NCBI GenBank assembly: GCA_002449845.1
Contig: DJXW01000015.1
Span: 1 to 16,991 of the forward strand
Reading direction: 5' to 3'
DNA: 16,991 nt
Source: Prevotella sp. UBA6994
GTDB taxonomy: Bacteria; Bacteroidota; Bacteroidia; Bacteroidales; Bacteroidaceae
Both the position numbers and the translations under genes were made by a program. Below, in pieces: positions 7,480-14,453 of this stretch (the first letter of the stretch is position 1; the number at the start of each line of letters is the position of its first letter). The notes beneath the pieces are model-generated. The model saw nothing but the letters and a program-made list of their open reading frames with translations, made no database searches and was not told the origin of the DNA.

Positions 7480-7742
7480 CGCATAGTGGCGACATGCCAT
7501 CTTTGCACGACATATTGATAATACGAAGCGTTATGCTCGACTTGCAAAAGGAAACGTGAGAAACTTCCAAGAAAGAACTGCAAGAACGGTGTACGGTTCG
7601 CGCTATATAGCGTGGGCTGGTTACTCCTTCTCAGTTCAGGTAATTCTCACGACCTCCTTTTGAAGAAGTGGTATATCAGTGCCACGCTTCTAACGTTTAA
7701 TAGCCCTTTTGGTCGCTGGAGGGCAAAATAAAAGAGACGACT
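7480..7742 (+). ncRNA. Highly structured 5' leader RNA (candidate cis-regulatory element)
   Basis: About 260 untranslated bases between a good promoter and the first gene of the operon. A long nested stem is visible: CAAAAGGA (7545-7552) with TCCTTTTG (7655-7662), and, after a 2x3 internal loop, CGTGAGAA (7555-7562) with TTCTCACG (7644-7651). Inside it GAACTG (7575-7580) pairs with CAGTTC (7632-7637), and CGCTATATAGCG (7601-7612) is a local hairpin. Outside, GAAGCGT (7525-7531) can pair with ACGCTTC (7684-7690). A further GCCCT...AGGGC hairpin (7703-7724) lies close to the first ATG. No riboswitch class was recognised. It could be a sensor leader, a processed small RNA or a spread repeat-like element. 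Confidence 0.6.
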
Positions 7743-7958
7743 ATGAGTCAATTATCTAAAATCTTGGTTACTATAGGAGTGGTTGTCCTATTTGTTATTA
7801 TCTTTGGTGCAATTGCTGGTTCTATGAGCGATGCTGGTCGGACACCTGGTATTTTGGGACTAATTGTTTTTGGTGCTTTGATAGGGGCATTGAGGGCTAT
7901 TTGGAAGAAGCCTAAGAACGAAGAAAACAAAGACAATACATCCGTTCTCCAGAAGTAA
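7743..7958 (+). CDS. Two-TM small membrane protein
   Basis: A 71-residue protein, not assigned to a family. Two hydrophobic spans are clear (about residues 7-26 and 36-54), joined by a short polar loop with Asp and Arg. A charged Lys/Glu/Asn-rich tail follows (RAIWKKPKNEENKDN). It is the first gene of a four-gene unit with gaps of 12, 14 and 5 bases, and follows a long structured leader. It probably sits in the inner membrane and may dock the J-domain protein encoded next; that link is inferred only from the operon. The antisense open frame over the same bases is a shadow. Confidence 0.75.
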   Translation: MSQLSKILVTIGVVVLFVIIFGAIAGSMSDAGRTPGILGLIVFGALIGALRAIWKKPKNEENKDNTSVLQK

Positions 7959-7970
7959 AACAAACTCGGA

Positions 7971-8450
7971 ATGTTTAAAGACTATTATCAGATATTGGAT
8001 GTTTCTTTTTCTGCTTCCAAGGAGGAGATAAAGAAGGCATACAGAAAGATGTCATTGCAATGGCATCCAGACAGAAATCCAGGAGCTGATGTTACAGAAA
8101 TGATGCAAGACATCAATGAGGCCTATAAGATTCTGAATGATGATATTAGTCGGGCAAGATATGACAAGGAGTATCTATTATTCACCCAACAACGCGAGAA
8201 CAGCAAACTTAAACGTTCAAGCCCACAGCCAGAGTCTTGGAATTACGATTATGAAGTAAATGATGACGATTTAAGGAATGACATTAACGAGGCAAGAGCT
8301 TACGCAAAAGATTTGGTTGACGAGTTCTTCAAGAGCCTAAAAGAGACATCAAAAGCCGCAGCGAAAGGTGCTTGGGATGGCGCTTATGGCTATATCATTG
8401 GCGGTATTATCGCCACAATAATATTTGCATTAATCAGAGCATGTCATTAA
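7971..8450 (+). CDS. Tail-anchored J-domain protein (DnaJ-like co-chaperone)
   Basis: A 159-residue protein with an N-terminal J domain: YYQILDVSFSASKEEIKKAYRKMSLQWHPDRNPGA, with the HPD triad at residues 32-34 that stimulates Hsp70 (DnaK), then NEAYKILNDDISRARYDKEY. There is no Gly/Phe linker, zinc finger or DnaJ C-terminal domain. A polar middle is followed by a hydrophobic segment at about 137-156, which would anchor it in the inner membrane with the J domain in the cytoplasm. It thus belongs to the specialised class C type J proteins, which recruit DnaK to a particular place or client. Its neighbours are all membrane or exported proteins, suggesting the client is at the envelope. What the client is cannot be read from the sequence. 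Confidence 0.9.
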   Translation: MFKDYYQILDVSFSASKEEIKKAYRKMSLQWHPDRNPGADVTEMMQDINEAYKILNDDISRARYDKEYLLFTQQRENSKLKRSSPQPESWNYDYEVNDDDLRNDINEARAYAKDLVDEFFKSLKETSKAAAKGAWDGAYGYIIGGIIATIIFALIRACH

Positions 8451-8464
8451 AAACAAACAGAATC

Positions 8465-9406
8465 ATGAGCATTAAATTTTTTATTGGATTAGTGGTTTCT
8501 TCCATGATATTCACATCATGTGGTCAGAAGAAAGAAGTAACTTATAGTAAACATTCAAGCGCTGATAATACATATAGTGTTGAGCTTCCAACGAGCGCAA
8601 CACCGGGAAGATGTGTTGGTGATTTATTGAGTTTTGAGGATGCTAATTCTCATCTAATAATCACCATACAGCACATTAACGAAGGAAGCATCGAAGAATA
8701 TATCCGTAACAAGGATGTAACAAACGACACCTTTTCTTATGATCTCTTCCAGTCTTCTGATACAACATCCTTCTATAAAATCACAAGAGGAAACAATATG
8801 TGGTCGGCTTATGACCTTTATATGCTCAAATGTTTGGATGGAAAGAACTATCTTTTCAAGGTTAGTTCTGATGTGCTTGGCCAATCGGAGATGATAGAGA
8901 TGATAAAGCATATCTACACTTCGATGAAACTAAATGGAATGGGAGAAGGTGCTGATGCAGATGCCGCAACAGAAGAAGCAGAAGCTGTTTCTCTTGAAAA
9001 GACGTATTCGACAAGATTCTATTCTGTAAAGTACCCTAAGGGATGGAAGATTACAGAGCATTTAGATGAAATGACGGAAGTATATATCGGTTGTCAACCA
9101 GAGAATTTTGGGTTTACCATTGTACGTTTTGAAACGGATTACACTCTTTCAGAAGTGAATGCAGAAGGAAATGAGAATGTTCGCCAAGCAGGTTTTAGAA
9201 TCTTGGAAGAAAAACAGATGACAGTTGACAAGGCAAAATGCTATAGAGCAGTTCAAGAAATCTCCATTCAAGGACAAAAGGCGAAACACATTTCTTACAC
9301 GTTCAAGAAAGGCGATATGCTGTACAATATCAAGTTTGGAACTGTGACGACAAAAGAACAAGAAAATATTGCTGCTGAGATAATTGATTCGTTCCGTTTT
9401 ATGTAA
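8465..9406 (+). CDS. Lipoprotein with two PsbP/DcrB-like halves
   Basis: Starting at the ATG at 8465 gives 313 residues with a clear type II signal: MSIKFFIGLVVSSMIFTSCG, lipobox FTSC, lipidated Cys19. The same frame is open from 8372, but those codons lie inside the J-domain gene and would spoil the signal peptide. The mature part has two similar-looking halves: one from about residue 35 (TYSVELP..., ending IKHIYTSMKL) and one from about 181 (YSTRFYSVKYPKGWKI..., ending AAEIIDSFRF). They are joined by an Ala/Glu/Asp-rich linker at about 160-178. The FYSVKYPKGWKI start is typical of PsbP/DcrB-like folds found in many lipoproteins of unknown role. It probably sits on the periplasmic face of a membrane. 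Confidence 0.8.
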   Translation: MSIKFFIGLVVSSMIFTSCGQKKEVTYSKHSSADNTYSVELPTSATPGRCVGDLLSFEDANSHLIITIQHINEGSIEEYIRNKDVTNDTFSYDLFQSSDTTSFYKITRGNNMWSAYDLYMLKCLDGKNYLFKVSSDVLGQSEMIEMIKHIYTSMKLNGMGEGADADAATEEAEAVSLEKTYSTRFYSVKYPKGWKITEHLDEMTEVYIGCQPENFGFTIVRFETDYTLSEVNAEGNENVRQAGFRILEEKQMTVDKAKCYRAVQEISIQGQKAKHISYTFKKGDMLYNIKFGTVTTKEQENIAAEIIDSFRFM

Positions 9407-9411
9407 CCAAG

Positions 9412-10209
9412 ATGAAAAGGGCTATCTCTGTATATTTGCTTTTCCTGTTTTGCATTGCAGGATATTGTCAGAGGACTTTGAAGTTTACTGACGTTATGCT
9501 CTATTGTGGTGACACGAATCTTACCGTTTCTGAAAACTGGGACTCTTCAGATTCAGAAAAACTTGGCATTATACATGTGACAGAAAAAAGGTTCTACGAG
9601 TTATTAGGTCAGAGAAGAAGCATTGACATTGACTATTGGACATGGAGAAATGAACGATTTGGGAATGGCGTTTCTGGGACTTATTCTTATCTAAGGGAAC
9701 AGAATGATGGTTTGTCAGTCAGCGTGTTCTATAACAATGAAGAATTGGCTCTCTTGCTGGAAAACAACACCGATATGCACATCTTCATAGACCTCAGCAG
9801 TCTAATGTTATTCTATTGCGACAATGCCGATGAAGGTGTAAAATCTGTGAGTCCTATAGGCAACACTTTGCGCAACAAAAAATTCCACAGATTTGACTAC
9901 GTCCTGATTCCACCAAAGAAAAAGGCTGAAACATCCTTCCATAGTTTGCAAAACCTTTCCATTTTCCCAGCATCGCTTCCCAAAGGCACAATCATCCAAT
10001 ATGATGTTTTTTCTTATGCTTTCTCAACTGACCCTTGGGATGCCATTGAAGACATGATTCCAGAAAAAGGAAGGAACGGAAAGAAACTATTTGAAGAGAA
10101 AGATGGTGTATATTATTTCTCGCTCCAAAACGATTTCCTAACAGCAAGTTCCTTTGGCAATAAAAAAGCGTTCGGCTTTGAATCAAGATACCACTGCAAA
10201 TTATATTGA
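9412..10209 (+). CDS. Secreted protein of unknown family
   Basis: A 265-residue protein, not recognised. An N-terminal signal peptide is visible (Lys-Arg, then a hydrophobic run to about residue 17, then AGYCQ, a Bacteroidota-like cleavage region just before Gln). Cys18 could instead suggest a lipoprotein, but the surrounding residues do not form a good lipobox. The mature part is rich in aromatic residues and beta-type segments, with no repeats or known catalytic motif seen. It starts five bases after the lipoprotein gene and is the last gene of the unit, followed by a hairpin. It is likely periplasmic or outer-membrane associated and works with the lipoprotein and J-domain protein; this is inferred from the operon only. 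Confidence 0.75.
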   Translation: MKRAISVYLLFLFCIAGYCQRTLKFTDVMLYCGDTNLTVSENWDSSDSEKLGIIHVTEKRFYELLGQRRSIDIDYWTWRNERFGNGVSGTYSYLREQNDGLSVSVFYNNEELALLLENNTDMHIFIDLSSLMLFYCDNADEGVKSVSPIGNTLRNKKFHRFDYVLIPPKKKAETSFHSLQNLSIFPASLPKGTIIQYDVFSYAFSTDPWDAIEDMIPEKGRNGKKLFEEKDGVYYFSLQNDFLTASSFGNKKAFGFESRYHCKLY

Positions 10210-10213
10210 GACC

Positions 10214-10246
10214 ATTAGCCACGACGATTATACCGCCGTGGCTAAT
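10214..10246. terminator. Hairpin between convergent transcription units
   Basis: ATTAGCCACG (10214-10223) and CGTGGCTAAT (10237-10246) form a perfect 10-bp stem with a 13-base loop. It lies just after the last gene of the J-domain operon and just after the stop of the small minus-strand gene at 10253-10381, so it can serve both. U-runs are weak on both sides. Confidence 0.65.
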
Positions 10247-10252
10247 TTCAAG

Positions 10253-10381
10253 TTACTGTTCTCCTTTACAATCGCTTCTGTTGCTCCTAATGTAAGCCTT
10301 CACATGAACGGTTTTACCATTCTGCTTTCTGACATACCCTGGAATGCGATTAAACTTCCGTCCTTTGCTATCTTTAGCCAT
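10253..10381 (-). CDS. 42-residue basic small protein
   Basis: A short open frame on the minus strand encodes MAKDSKGRKFNRIPGYVRK, then QNGKTVHVKAYIRSNRSDCKGEQ and a stop at 10253-10255. The GYVRKxxGKxVxVKxYxRS pattern resembles small basic conserved proteins seen in many bacterial mobile elements, a weak resemblance from memory. It has its own good promoter (10443-10473) and a 3' hairpin, which supports a real transcript. An in-frame stop lies about 12 codons upstream of the ATG. It follows the relaxase gene on the same strand but is separately promoted. Function unknown. Confidence 0.5.
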   Translation of the reverse strand: MAKDSKGRKFNRIPGYVRKQNGKTVHVKAYIRSNRSDCKGEQ

Positions 10382-10442
10382 AACTTTCAGCACCTGTCCT
10401 TTACAGGGGTCTTAAACATTGCCGTCAATATTAACGGTAGTA

Positions 10443-10473
10443 CAAAGGTAATCGTTGACCGATAAACCTGCAA
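10443..10473 (-). promoter_or_regulatory. Bacteroidota promoter for the 42-residue gene
   Basis: On the minus strand TTG (10471-10473) and TACCTTTG (10443-10450) are spaced by 20 bases, matching the consensus well. It lies between the relaxase stop codon and the small gene, with about 60 bases of leader before the ATG at 10379-10381. Confidence 0.6.
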
Positions 10474-10537
10474 GTGAGTTATTTTTTTACTTATACTTTC
10501 TTACGATTTTGCTTAGTGTGACACCGCAATCTATATA

Positions 10538-12655
10538 TCAGCCTCTTCCCCAGCCAGTCTTTTTCTTTGTGCCGTCCCAGTTGGTAAGCTCACAGTTGGA
10601 ACCTCCACCGCCTGTATTGATGCCGCCTCTACCGCCAGCGGCAAGGAGTAAGTTCGCCATCAAGTCTTTGGTGACCGTCATGGCATCACAAAGTTGCCGA
10701 GTGCGAGATGCTGTAAGACCAGTTTTGAACTCGGACATACCATTCCATGTCACCCTCTCTAATAGATAGGCGGCAGCCATCCTGCGTTGCTTTTCGTCAG
10801 TTGGGTCAAGGCCATACCTGAATGCTTCAGCAATGATACCCCATGCAACAGCGTTACCCTGCTTTGGCTGGAAGTCGTTGTCTTTGCCATCTGCATAATC
10901 CCTGATGGCAGCAACACCATCTTCTATCCATTTGTCAATCTGCTTCAAGAAGGCTTTTTTGTTCTGCTGAATGTTCTCCCAGATTTCCTTGATTTCTGGG
11001 ATGCCCAGCATTTCCCGGACATGGTTTTCTGCACTTTCGGCCCGCTGATGCTCACTATACGCCTTGTTACCTGAACGTACAGCCTCGGACTCGGCTTTGC
11101 CAAGTCGCTCCTGTAGTTCCATGATTTCTGCATCCTTCTTGTCCCGAAGCCGGGTGATGGCATTCTCGTCCATCGAAGCAATCCGCTTCCTAAGGACATC
11201 GTTTTCTTCAGTCAATCGGCCATTCTCCTTTTGCAGCTGCTTGTTCTGCTCAATGATGGCTCTTACATTTTGCATAGCTTTGTTATAGAGTGCCTTACCC
11301 ATTTTCCGTATATCTTCATTGTGTGCCTTCTTGGCTTCCATAAGAGCGGTCTGCAATTCTGTAAGGATGGTTTTAATTGCCTGTCTGCGTTCTTCTTTCC
11401 ATTCTTTATGTCCGAATGTAGGAATTGGCTTTTCAAGTTCGGTTTTTATGGCATCCCAAGCATTCTTTACAAGTGGGTCTGTCTTTAAGGTCGGCACAAT
11501 GAGGTCTTCCTCCTTGATGTCCAATGCCGCAGCATAATCTTCCAGTCGGGATATGTTGCCTTCCAGTTTTTCCTTATGGTGCTCCTTGTTTTGTATCTCA
11601 CCCTCTAACCTGTCATTTTGCTCTTCCAGGCTTTCCTTTTGCTTCTTCATGTCCTGCACTTCGCCCGTCATCTTCTCCTTCTGACCTTCCAGACGTTCAT
11701 TCTCCAACTGGTTCTTGGCAATGGCATCCTTAGCCTGGCGTTCAGCCTCCAATATAGCCTTGCTCTTGTGGACACGCTCACGCCGTTCCTCACCTGGCAG
11801 CATGGCGATGTCGTCACCACGCTCCAGACCGTACTTGTGCCCAACCTTGTTATAGTAGTCGGTGTGCATCTGGTAGTAGGTCTTTCCTACAGCATATTTG
11901 TCCTTACCCCATACACTGGCATAAGATACACATTCCTTTTCCCTACGTTCGTCTTCAGTTCTAATGAAGTACGAGCGGATTTCTTCAGGTAGTTTCTTCC
12001 ACTCCTTTTGGGAGAGTACCTTCGATTTGTCATCCTTATGCACATACTTGGCTGATGCACGACCTCTGGCTTTTGTCTTGGCAACAGGAATGGTCTGAAT
12101 CTGGATGTGTGGTGTGGTCTCGTCCAGATGAACGTCGAAGCCGATGATGTTCTCCGCTCCCCAGCGGTCACACGCCCAATGATAGGTGTCCAATGCCCAG
12201 TCTTTGATACCTTGCTTCAATACGACATGGGCATTGTTTTTTTGCAGGGTAAAGTCCACGTTTTGGTTACCGAAGGCGAGACGGGTCAACACATCATGGT
12301 CACCACTGACAATGATGCCGACAGTGCAGTTCGGGCTATTGTCGGAGATTCCTAAAGGATTGTTCTTGTCCATGTAGGGTTTGAAACCGAGTTCGTCAAG
12401 ACGCTTCTGCAAACGCTCATGGAGTGGCACGGGATTGGAACCGAGAGGAACGGTTTCGCCTTGGCCGTTGATCTCAAAGTTGAGATGCTTGCGTGAGAAG
12501 TCGTAATGGTTGTTGGTGTCCTGGTTCTTCAGACGATAGGTATTCTCGTCCCATCCGCGACGTTCAGGCTCATAGCCTTCCGCAGCTGAAAAAGACTTTG
12601 CCGGTGCGCCAACATGGATGGCGGCACGAGGAATGTTGTTTCTTGATTTACTCAT
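10538..12655 (-). CDS. MOBV-family relaxase (Mob/Pre)
   Basis: A 705-residue mobilisation protein. The N-terminal part has the Pre/Mob layout: YRLKNQDTNNHYDFSRKHLNFEI at about 40-62, and the metal-binding and active-site motif HLDETTPH at 176-183 (the HxDExTPH motif III). Two long coiled-coil stretches follow (about 296-375 and 465-530), and the C-terminus ends in a glycine-rich tail. Proteins of this type nick one strand at oriT and lead it into a recipient, using the conjugation machinery of a helper element. Length and layout agree with relaxases of Bacteroidales mobilisable transposons. The inverted-repeat-rich DNA upstream is the likely oriT. Base composition is richer in GC than the cargo gene at 14447-15364. 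Confidence 0.92.
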   Translation of the reverse strand: MSKSRNNIPRAAIHVGAPAKSFSAAEGYEPERRGWDENTYRLKNQDTNNHYDFSRKHLNFEINGQGETVPLGSNPVPLHERLQKRLDELGFKPYMDKNNPLGISDNSPNCTVGIIVSGDHDVLTRLAFGNQNVDFTLQKNNAHVVLKQGIKDWALDTYHWACDRWGAENIIGFDVHLDETTPHIQIQTIPVAKTKARGRASAKYVHKDDKSKVLSQKEWKKLPEEIRSYFIRTEDERREKECVSYASVWGKDKYAVGKTYYQMHTDYYNKVGHKYGLERGDDIAMLPGEERRERVHKSKAILEAERQAKDAIAKNQLENERLEGQKEKMTGEVQDMKKQKESLEEQNDRLEGEIQNKEHHKEKLEGNISRLEDYAAALDIKEEDLIVPTLKTDPLVKNAWDAIKTELEKPIPTFGHKEWKEERRQAIKTILTELQTALMEAKKAHNEDIRKMGKALYNKAMQNVRAIIEQNKQLQKENGRLTEENDVLRKRIASMDENAITRLRDKKDAEIMELQERLGKAESEAVRSGNKAYSEHQRAESAENHVREMLGIPEIKEIWENIQQNKKAFLKQIDKWIEDGVAAIRDYADGKDNDFQPKQGNAVAWGIIAEAFRYGLDPTDEKQRRMAAAYLLERVTWNGMSEFKTGLTASRTRQLCDAMTVTKDLMANLLLAAGGRGGINTGGGGSNCELTNWDGTKKKTGWGRG

Positions 12656-12939
12656 TTTGTTCTATAGTTTTGAAGTTTATGTATAACTGTTTATCGGGTC
12701 TCGGGTGGAACCTGAGTGGAGGGTTGAGGGAGAGAGTCACTCCCTCGCAGATGCACTTTGTTCCTGGCTTTTGCCACATGTCAAGGCACAGAGTGGCTAA
12801 CGTGGCCCAACCCTCGGAGAGCATAATGGGACTTTTTAAGGGAGCGTGCGAATCTAAAAGTCCATATTATGTTATGGGATTATTCGGTAATCCCTCACGG
12901 CGAACGCCTACGCTCAGGTTTACTCAGACTGAAAGGATG
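12656..12939. other. Probable origin of transfer (oriT) region
   Basis: A 284-base gap between the relaxase gene and the DUF6291-like gene, packed with inverted repeats. These are GAGGGA/TCCCTC (12726-12731 and 12741-12746), TGGC-TTTT-GCCA (12765-12776), GGACTTTT/AAAAGTCC (12829-12836 and 12856-12863), and GGGATTA-TTCGG-TAATCCC (12876-12894). MOBV relaxases commonly act on oriT sites with inverted repeats directly upstream of their own gene, so this is the obvious place. The nick site itself could not be picked out. The last hairpin may also end the transcript of the upstream gene, though no U-run follows it. Confidence 0.55.
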
Positions 12940-13650
12940 TTACGAAGCACTACCTTGTTGGGTGACAGGTGACGTTGCCTTCGTCCATTCTTTGTCACGC
13001 AGATAGACGTAGAGATAGGAACGTGAACTTAGGTCACCTTGCAATCGCTGGGTATGTGCGAATGCTGCCGTTCGCTCACTTTCGCTAAGTTGCTGCCATA
13101 CGCCAAAGGCTTGCGATTCGTTGTCACCAATCTTCTTGTAGATGACTTTCATTCGGTCAAAGGAAGAAGTGACATCGCTAGCATTGAAACCGTCAATACT
13201 GGTTGCATTGTCGGATTCCGGTGAATGCTTGCTATCGTTAAGACACTCGGAATCCTTGGGAACTTCAACGACATTGGCTGCATCAGCGAAAGGTGATGAC
13301 ACAACGGTTTCTTCAATCGCTTTTGGCTTTGCTGTCGTTGCGTTCGCTACATTCGCTGCATTCGCTTTCTTCGTAGGAAAGGCTGGTGAACTTGTATTCC
13401 TTGCACTCCTGCATTTTGCACTCTCGCTACATTTCTTGCTTTTCGCTTCTGCCGCTACTCGCATAGAGTCAATGTCCTGTAGGAGCAAATCATAGTAGGC
13501 TTGCAAGCGAAGGTCATCAAGGTCTGTTCTTGTACCTTCGGTTACATAGGTGACTACAGCCTTTACCAGTTTGCCTACTTCGGCAGACGGACGCTTGCAC
13601 ACTGCGGTGAGCACGTTCGCTAAAAACGGAATTCTTTCAAATGGTTTCAT
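12940..13650 (-). CDS. DUF6291-like mobilisation-locus protein
   Basis: A 236-residue protein. The N-terminal 70 residues (FERIPFLANVL...GKLVKAVVTYVTEG...LRLQAYYDLLLQDIDSMRVAAEAKSKK) resemble the DUF6291 domain, which occurs in phage and mobile elements, some near replication genes. A low-complexity linker at about 75-135 is rich in Ala, Asn, Ser and Lys and is coded by a visible run of related GCATTCGC-like units. The C-terminal part (about 160-235) has a further helical domain (DRMKVIYKKIGDNESQAFGVWQQLSE...). The gene overlaps the HTH gene upstream by 14 bases, so the two form an operon leading to the relaxase. A DNA-binding or relaxosome role is plausible but not shown. The domain call is from memory of the pattern. 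Confidence 0.7.
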   Translation of the reverse strand: MKPFERIPFLANVLTAVCKRPSAEVGKLVKAVVTYVTEGTRTDLDDLRLQAYYDLLLQDIDSMRVAAEAKSKKCSESAKCRSARNTSSPAFPTKKANAANVANATTAKPKAIEETVVSSPFADAANVVEVPKDSECLNDSKHSPESDNATSIDGFNASDVTSSFDRMKVIYKKIGDNESQAFGVWQQLSESERTAAFAHTQRLQGDLSSRSYLYVYLRDKEWTKATSPVTQQGSAS

Positions 13651-14065
13651 GTTCGTTACTTTTTGAAGGTTCTACAATAGGGTCAGTTTGCCTGCTGGAC
13701 TTGTTTGGCTTACGCTTGTGCGAAGCGAGGATTGCCGCATTCTCCTCATCCGCTGTCAGCGGGACGACATTCCTGCGCTTCGTCTCCAGCCACTTGTCAA
13801 GCTCATCCTGATACAGGATCCATCTTCTGCCAGGCTTGGTGGCCGGGATGGTGCCATCCTCCAGTTTCATGTACATCGTTCCCCTGGGGATGTGTGTGTA
13901 CTCGATTGCCTCTTCCACAGTCATTGGCTTGTGGCGGTTCTCCTTTACTGGTTTACTACTCTCTACCTGCTGTCTTGTCAGCATGGCTCTCATGCCCATC
14001 ACCTCATCCCGAAGCTGGGCAACGACCTGCGGGAGGTCGTTGAATGTCAAATTCTCGTTTTGCAT
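13637..14065 (-). CDS. Excisionase-family helix-turn-helix protein
   Basis: A 142-residue protein with a MerR-like excisionase domain (HTH_17) at about 48-93: MTVEEAIEYTHIPRGTMYMKLEDGTIPATKPGRRWILYQDELDKWLE. The N-terminus is a short amphipathic helix that may dimerise, and the C-terminus is basic and Ser/Lys-rich. In Bacteroidales mobile elements such proteins bind DNA to direct excision or to control the mobilisation genes. It is the first gene of the unit HTH, DUF6291-like, relaxase, and a palindromic sequence at 14126-14153 upstream is a candidate binding site. No integrase lies in the window, so whether it acts as a recombination directionality factor cannot be told. Confidence 0.85.
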   Translation of the reverse strand: MQNENLTFNDLPQVVAQLRDEVMGMRAMLTRQQVESSKPVKENRHKPMTVEEAIEYTHIPRGTMYMKLEDGTIPATKPGRRWILYQDELDKWLETKRRNVVPLTADEENAAILASHKRKPNKSSRQTDPIVEPSKSNEHETI

Positions 14066-14125
14066 AACTTATCACTATTTTGGTGAATCGGCTGCAAAGG
14101 AACTCAATGATGCCATGCTGATTCC

Positions 14126-14153
14126 GATTATTCACGATAATCCACGAATAATC
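14126..14153. promoter_or_regulatory. Candidate operator upstream of the HTH gene
   Basis: GATTATTC (14126-14133) and GAATAATC (14146-14153) are perfect inverted repeats separated by 12 bases, 61 bases before the HTH start codon. The middle repeats the theme again (ATAATC after CACG). The spacing fits a dimeric DNA-binding protein, possibly the HTH protein itself. Autoregulation is inferred. Confidence 0.4.
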
Positions 14154-14266
14154 ATGTCAACATGAAATAATTGGGAAAATATGGACTACAAGGGGAAAAG
14201 TGATAGGGGGAAAGAAGAAAATAGAACTTGTGGAAAGGCTTATCGGGTACCCACAAAAGAAGATAC

Positions 14267-14321
14267 AAAAACGGATAGTGGGCGAAAACCGATGCGATGA
14301 CATCAGCTTTCGCCCACTATC
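14267..14321 (-). terminator. Strong minus-strand terminator before the mobilisation operon
   Basis: GATAGTGGGCGAAA (14274-14287) and TTTCGCCCACTATC (14308-14321) form a perfect 14-bp stem with a 20-base loop. On the minus strand the stem is followed by CGUUUUUGU (complement of 14267-14271). It would isolate the mobilisation operon from transcription entering from the cargo gene. Confidence 0.75.
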
Positions 14322-14417
14322 TGGAGATTGTCAAAAGAGGAAAAGAGGTAGATAAAGTTGAAGCCTTACTTAAAGTGGCAGCATGGCTGTATATGATAGG
14401 ATTCTAGCAAAAACCAT

Positions 14418-14453
14418 AAAATAGAGCGAAGCCAGCAGACCTCGCTTTATTTT
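14418..14453 (-). terminator. Terminator overlapping the stop of the AT-rich orphan gene
   Basis: Two 12-base arms (14442-14453 and 14418-14429) pair with a single G-U pair as AAAATAAAGCGA against TCGCTCTATTTT, followed by a U-rich stretch. The hairpin starts within the last codons of the gene at 14447-15364. Confidence 0.65.

Larger units (their letters stand above)
14066..14446. other. Intergenic region with operator-like and terminator-like repeats
   Basis: A gene-free 381-base stretch between the HTH gene and the AT-rich cargo gene. It holds the palindrome at 14126-14153, a purine-rich plus strand around 14180-14235, an 8-bp GGGTACCC palindrome at about 14245-14252 and the strong hairpin at 14274-14321. 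No open frame with protein-like character was found in it. Confidence 0.6.

Noticed and set aside
7584..7600. TGTACGGTTC resembles the 3' side of group II intron domain V
   Set aside because: The needed partner with the AGC triad is missing at the right distance upstream, the local pairing fits the nested leader stem instead, and no intron-encoded protein is present.
7748..7963. Minus-strand 71-codon frame antisense to the two-TM gene
   Set aside because: The plus-strand gene fits the operon spacing and has a clear two-TM topology; the antisense frame has no context.
8372..8464. Upstream extension of the lipoprotein reading frame
   Set aside because: These codons lie in the J-domain gene; starting at 8465 gives a clean lipoprotein signal peptide with Cys19 and normal operon spacing.
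10154..10465. Plus-strand 103-codon frame running past the secreted-protein gene
   Set aside because: It starts within that gene, crosses the terminator hairpin and lies antisense to the 42-residue gene and its promoter.
12493..12972. Plus-strand 159-codon frame over the relaxase start and oriT region
   Set aside because: It is antisense to the relaxase N-terminus and is made of the repeat-rich oriT DNA, with no protein-like composition.
13142..13495. Plus-strand Ala/Phe-rich frame and repeated GCATTCGC-like units, first considered as a repeat array
   Set aside because: The units code for the Ala/Asn-rich linker of the minus-strand DUF6291-like protein; they are short and irregular, not a CRISPR or iteron array.
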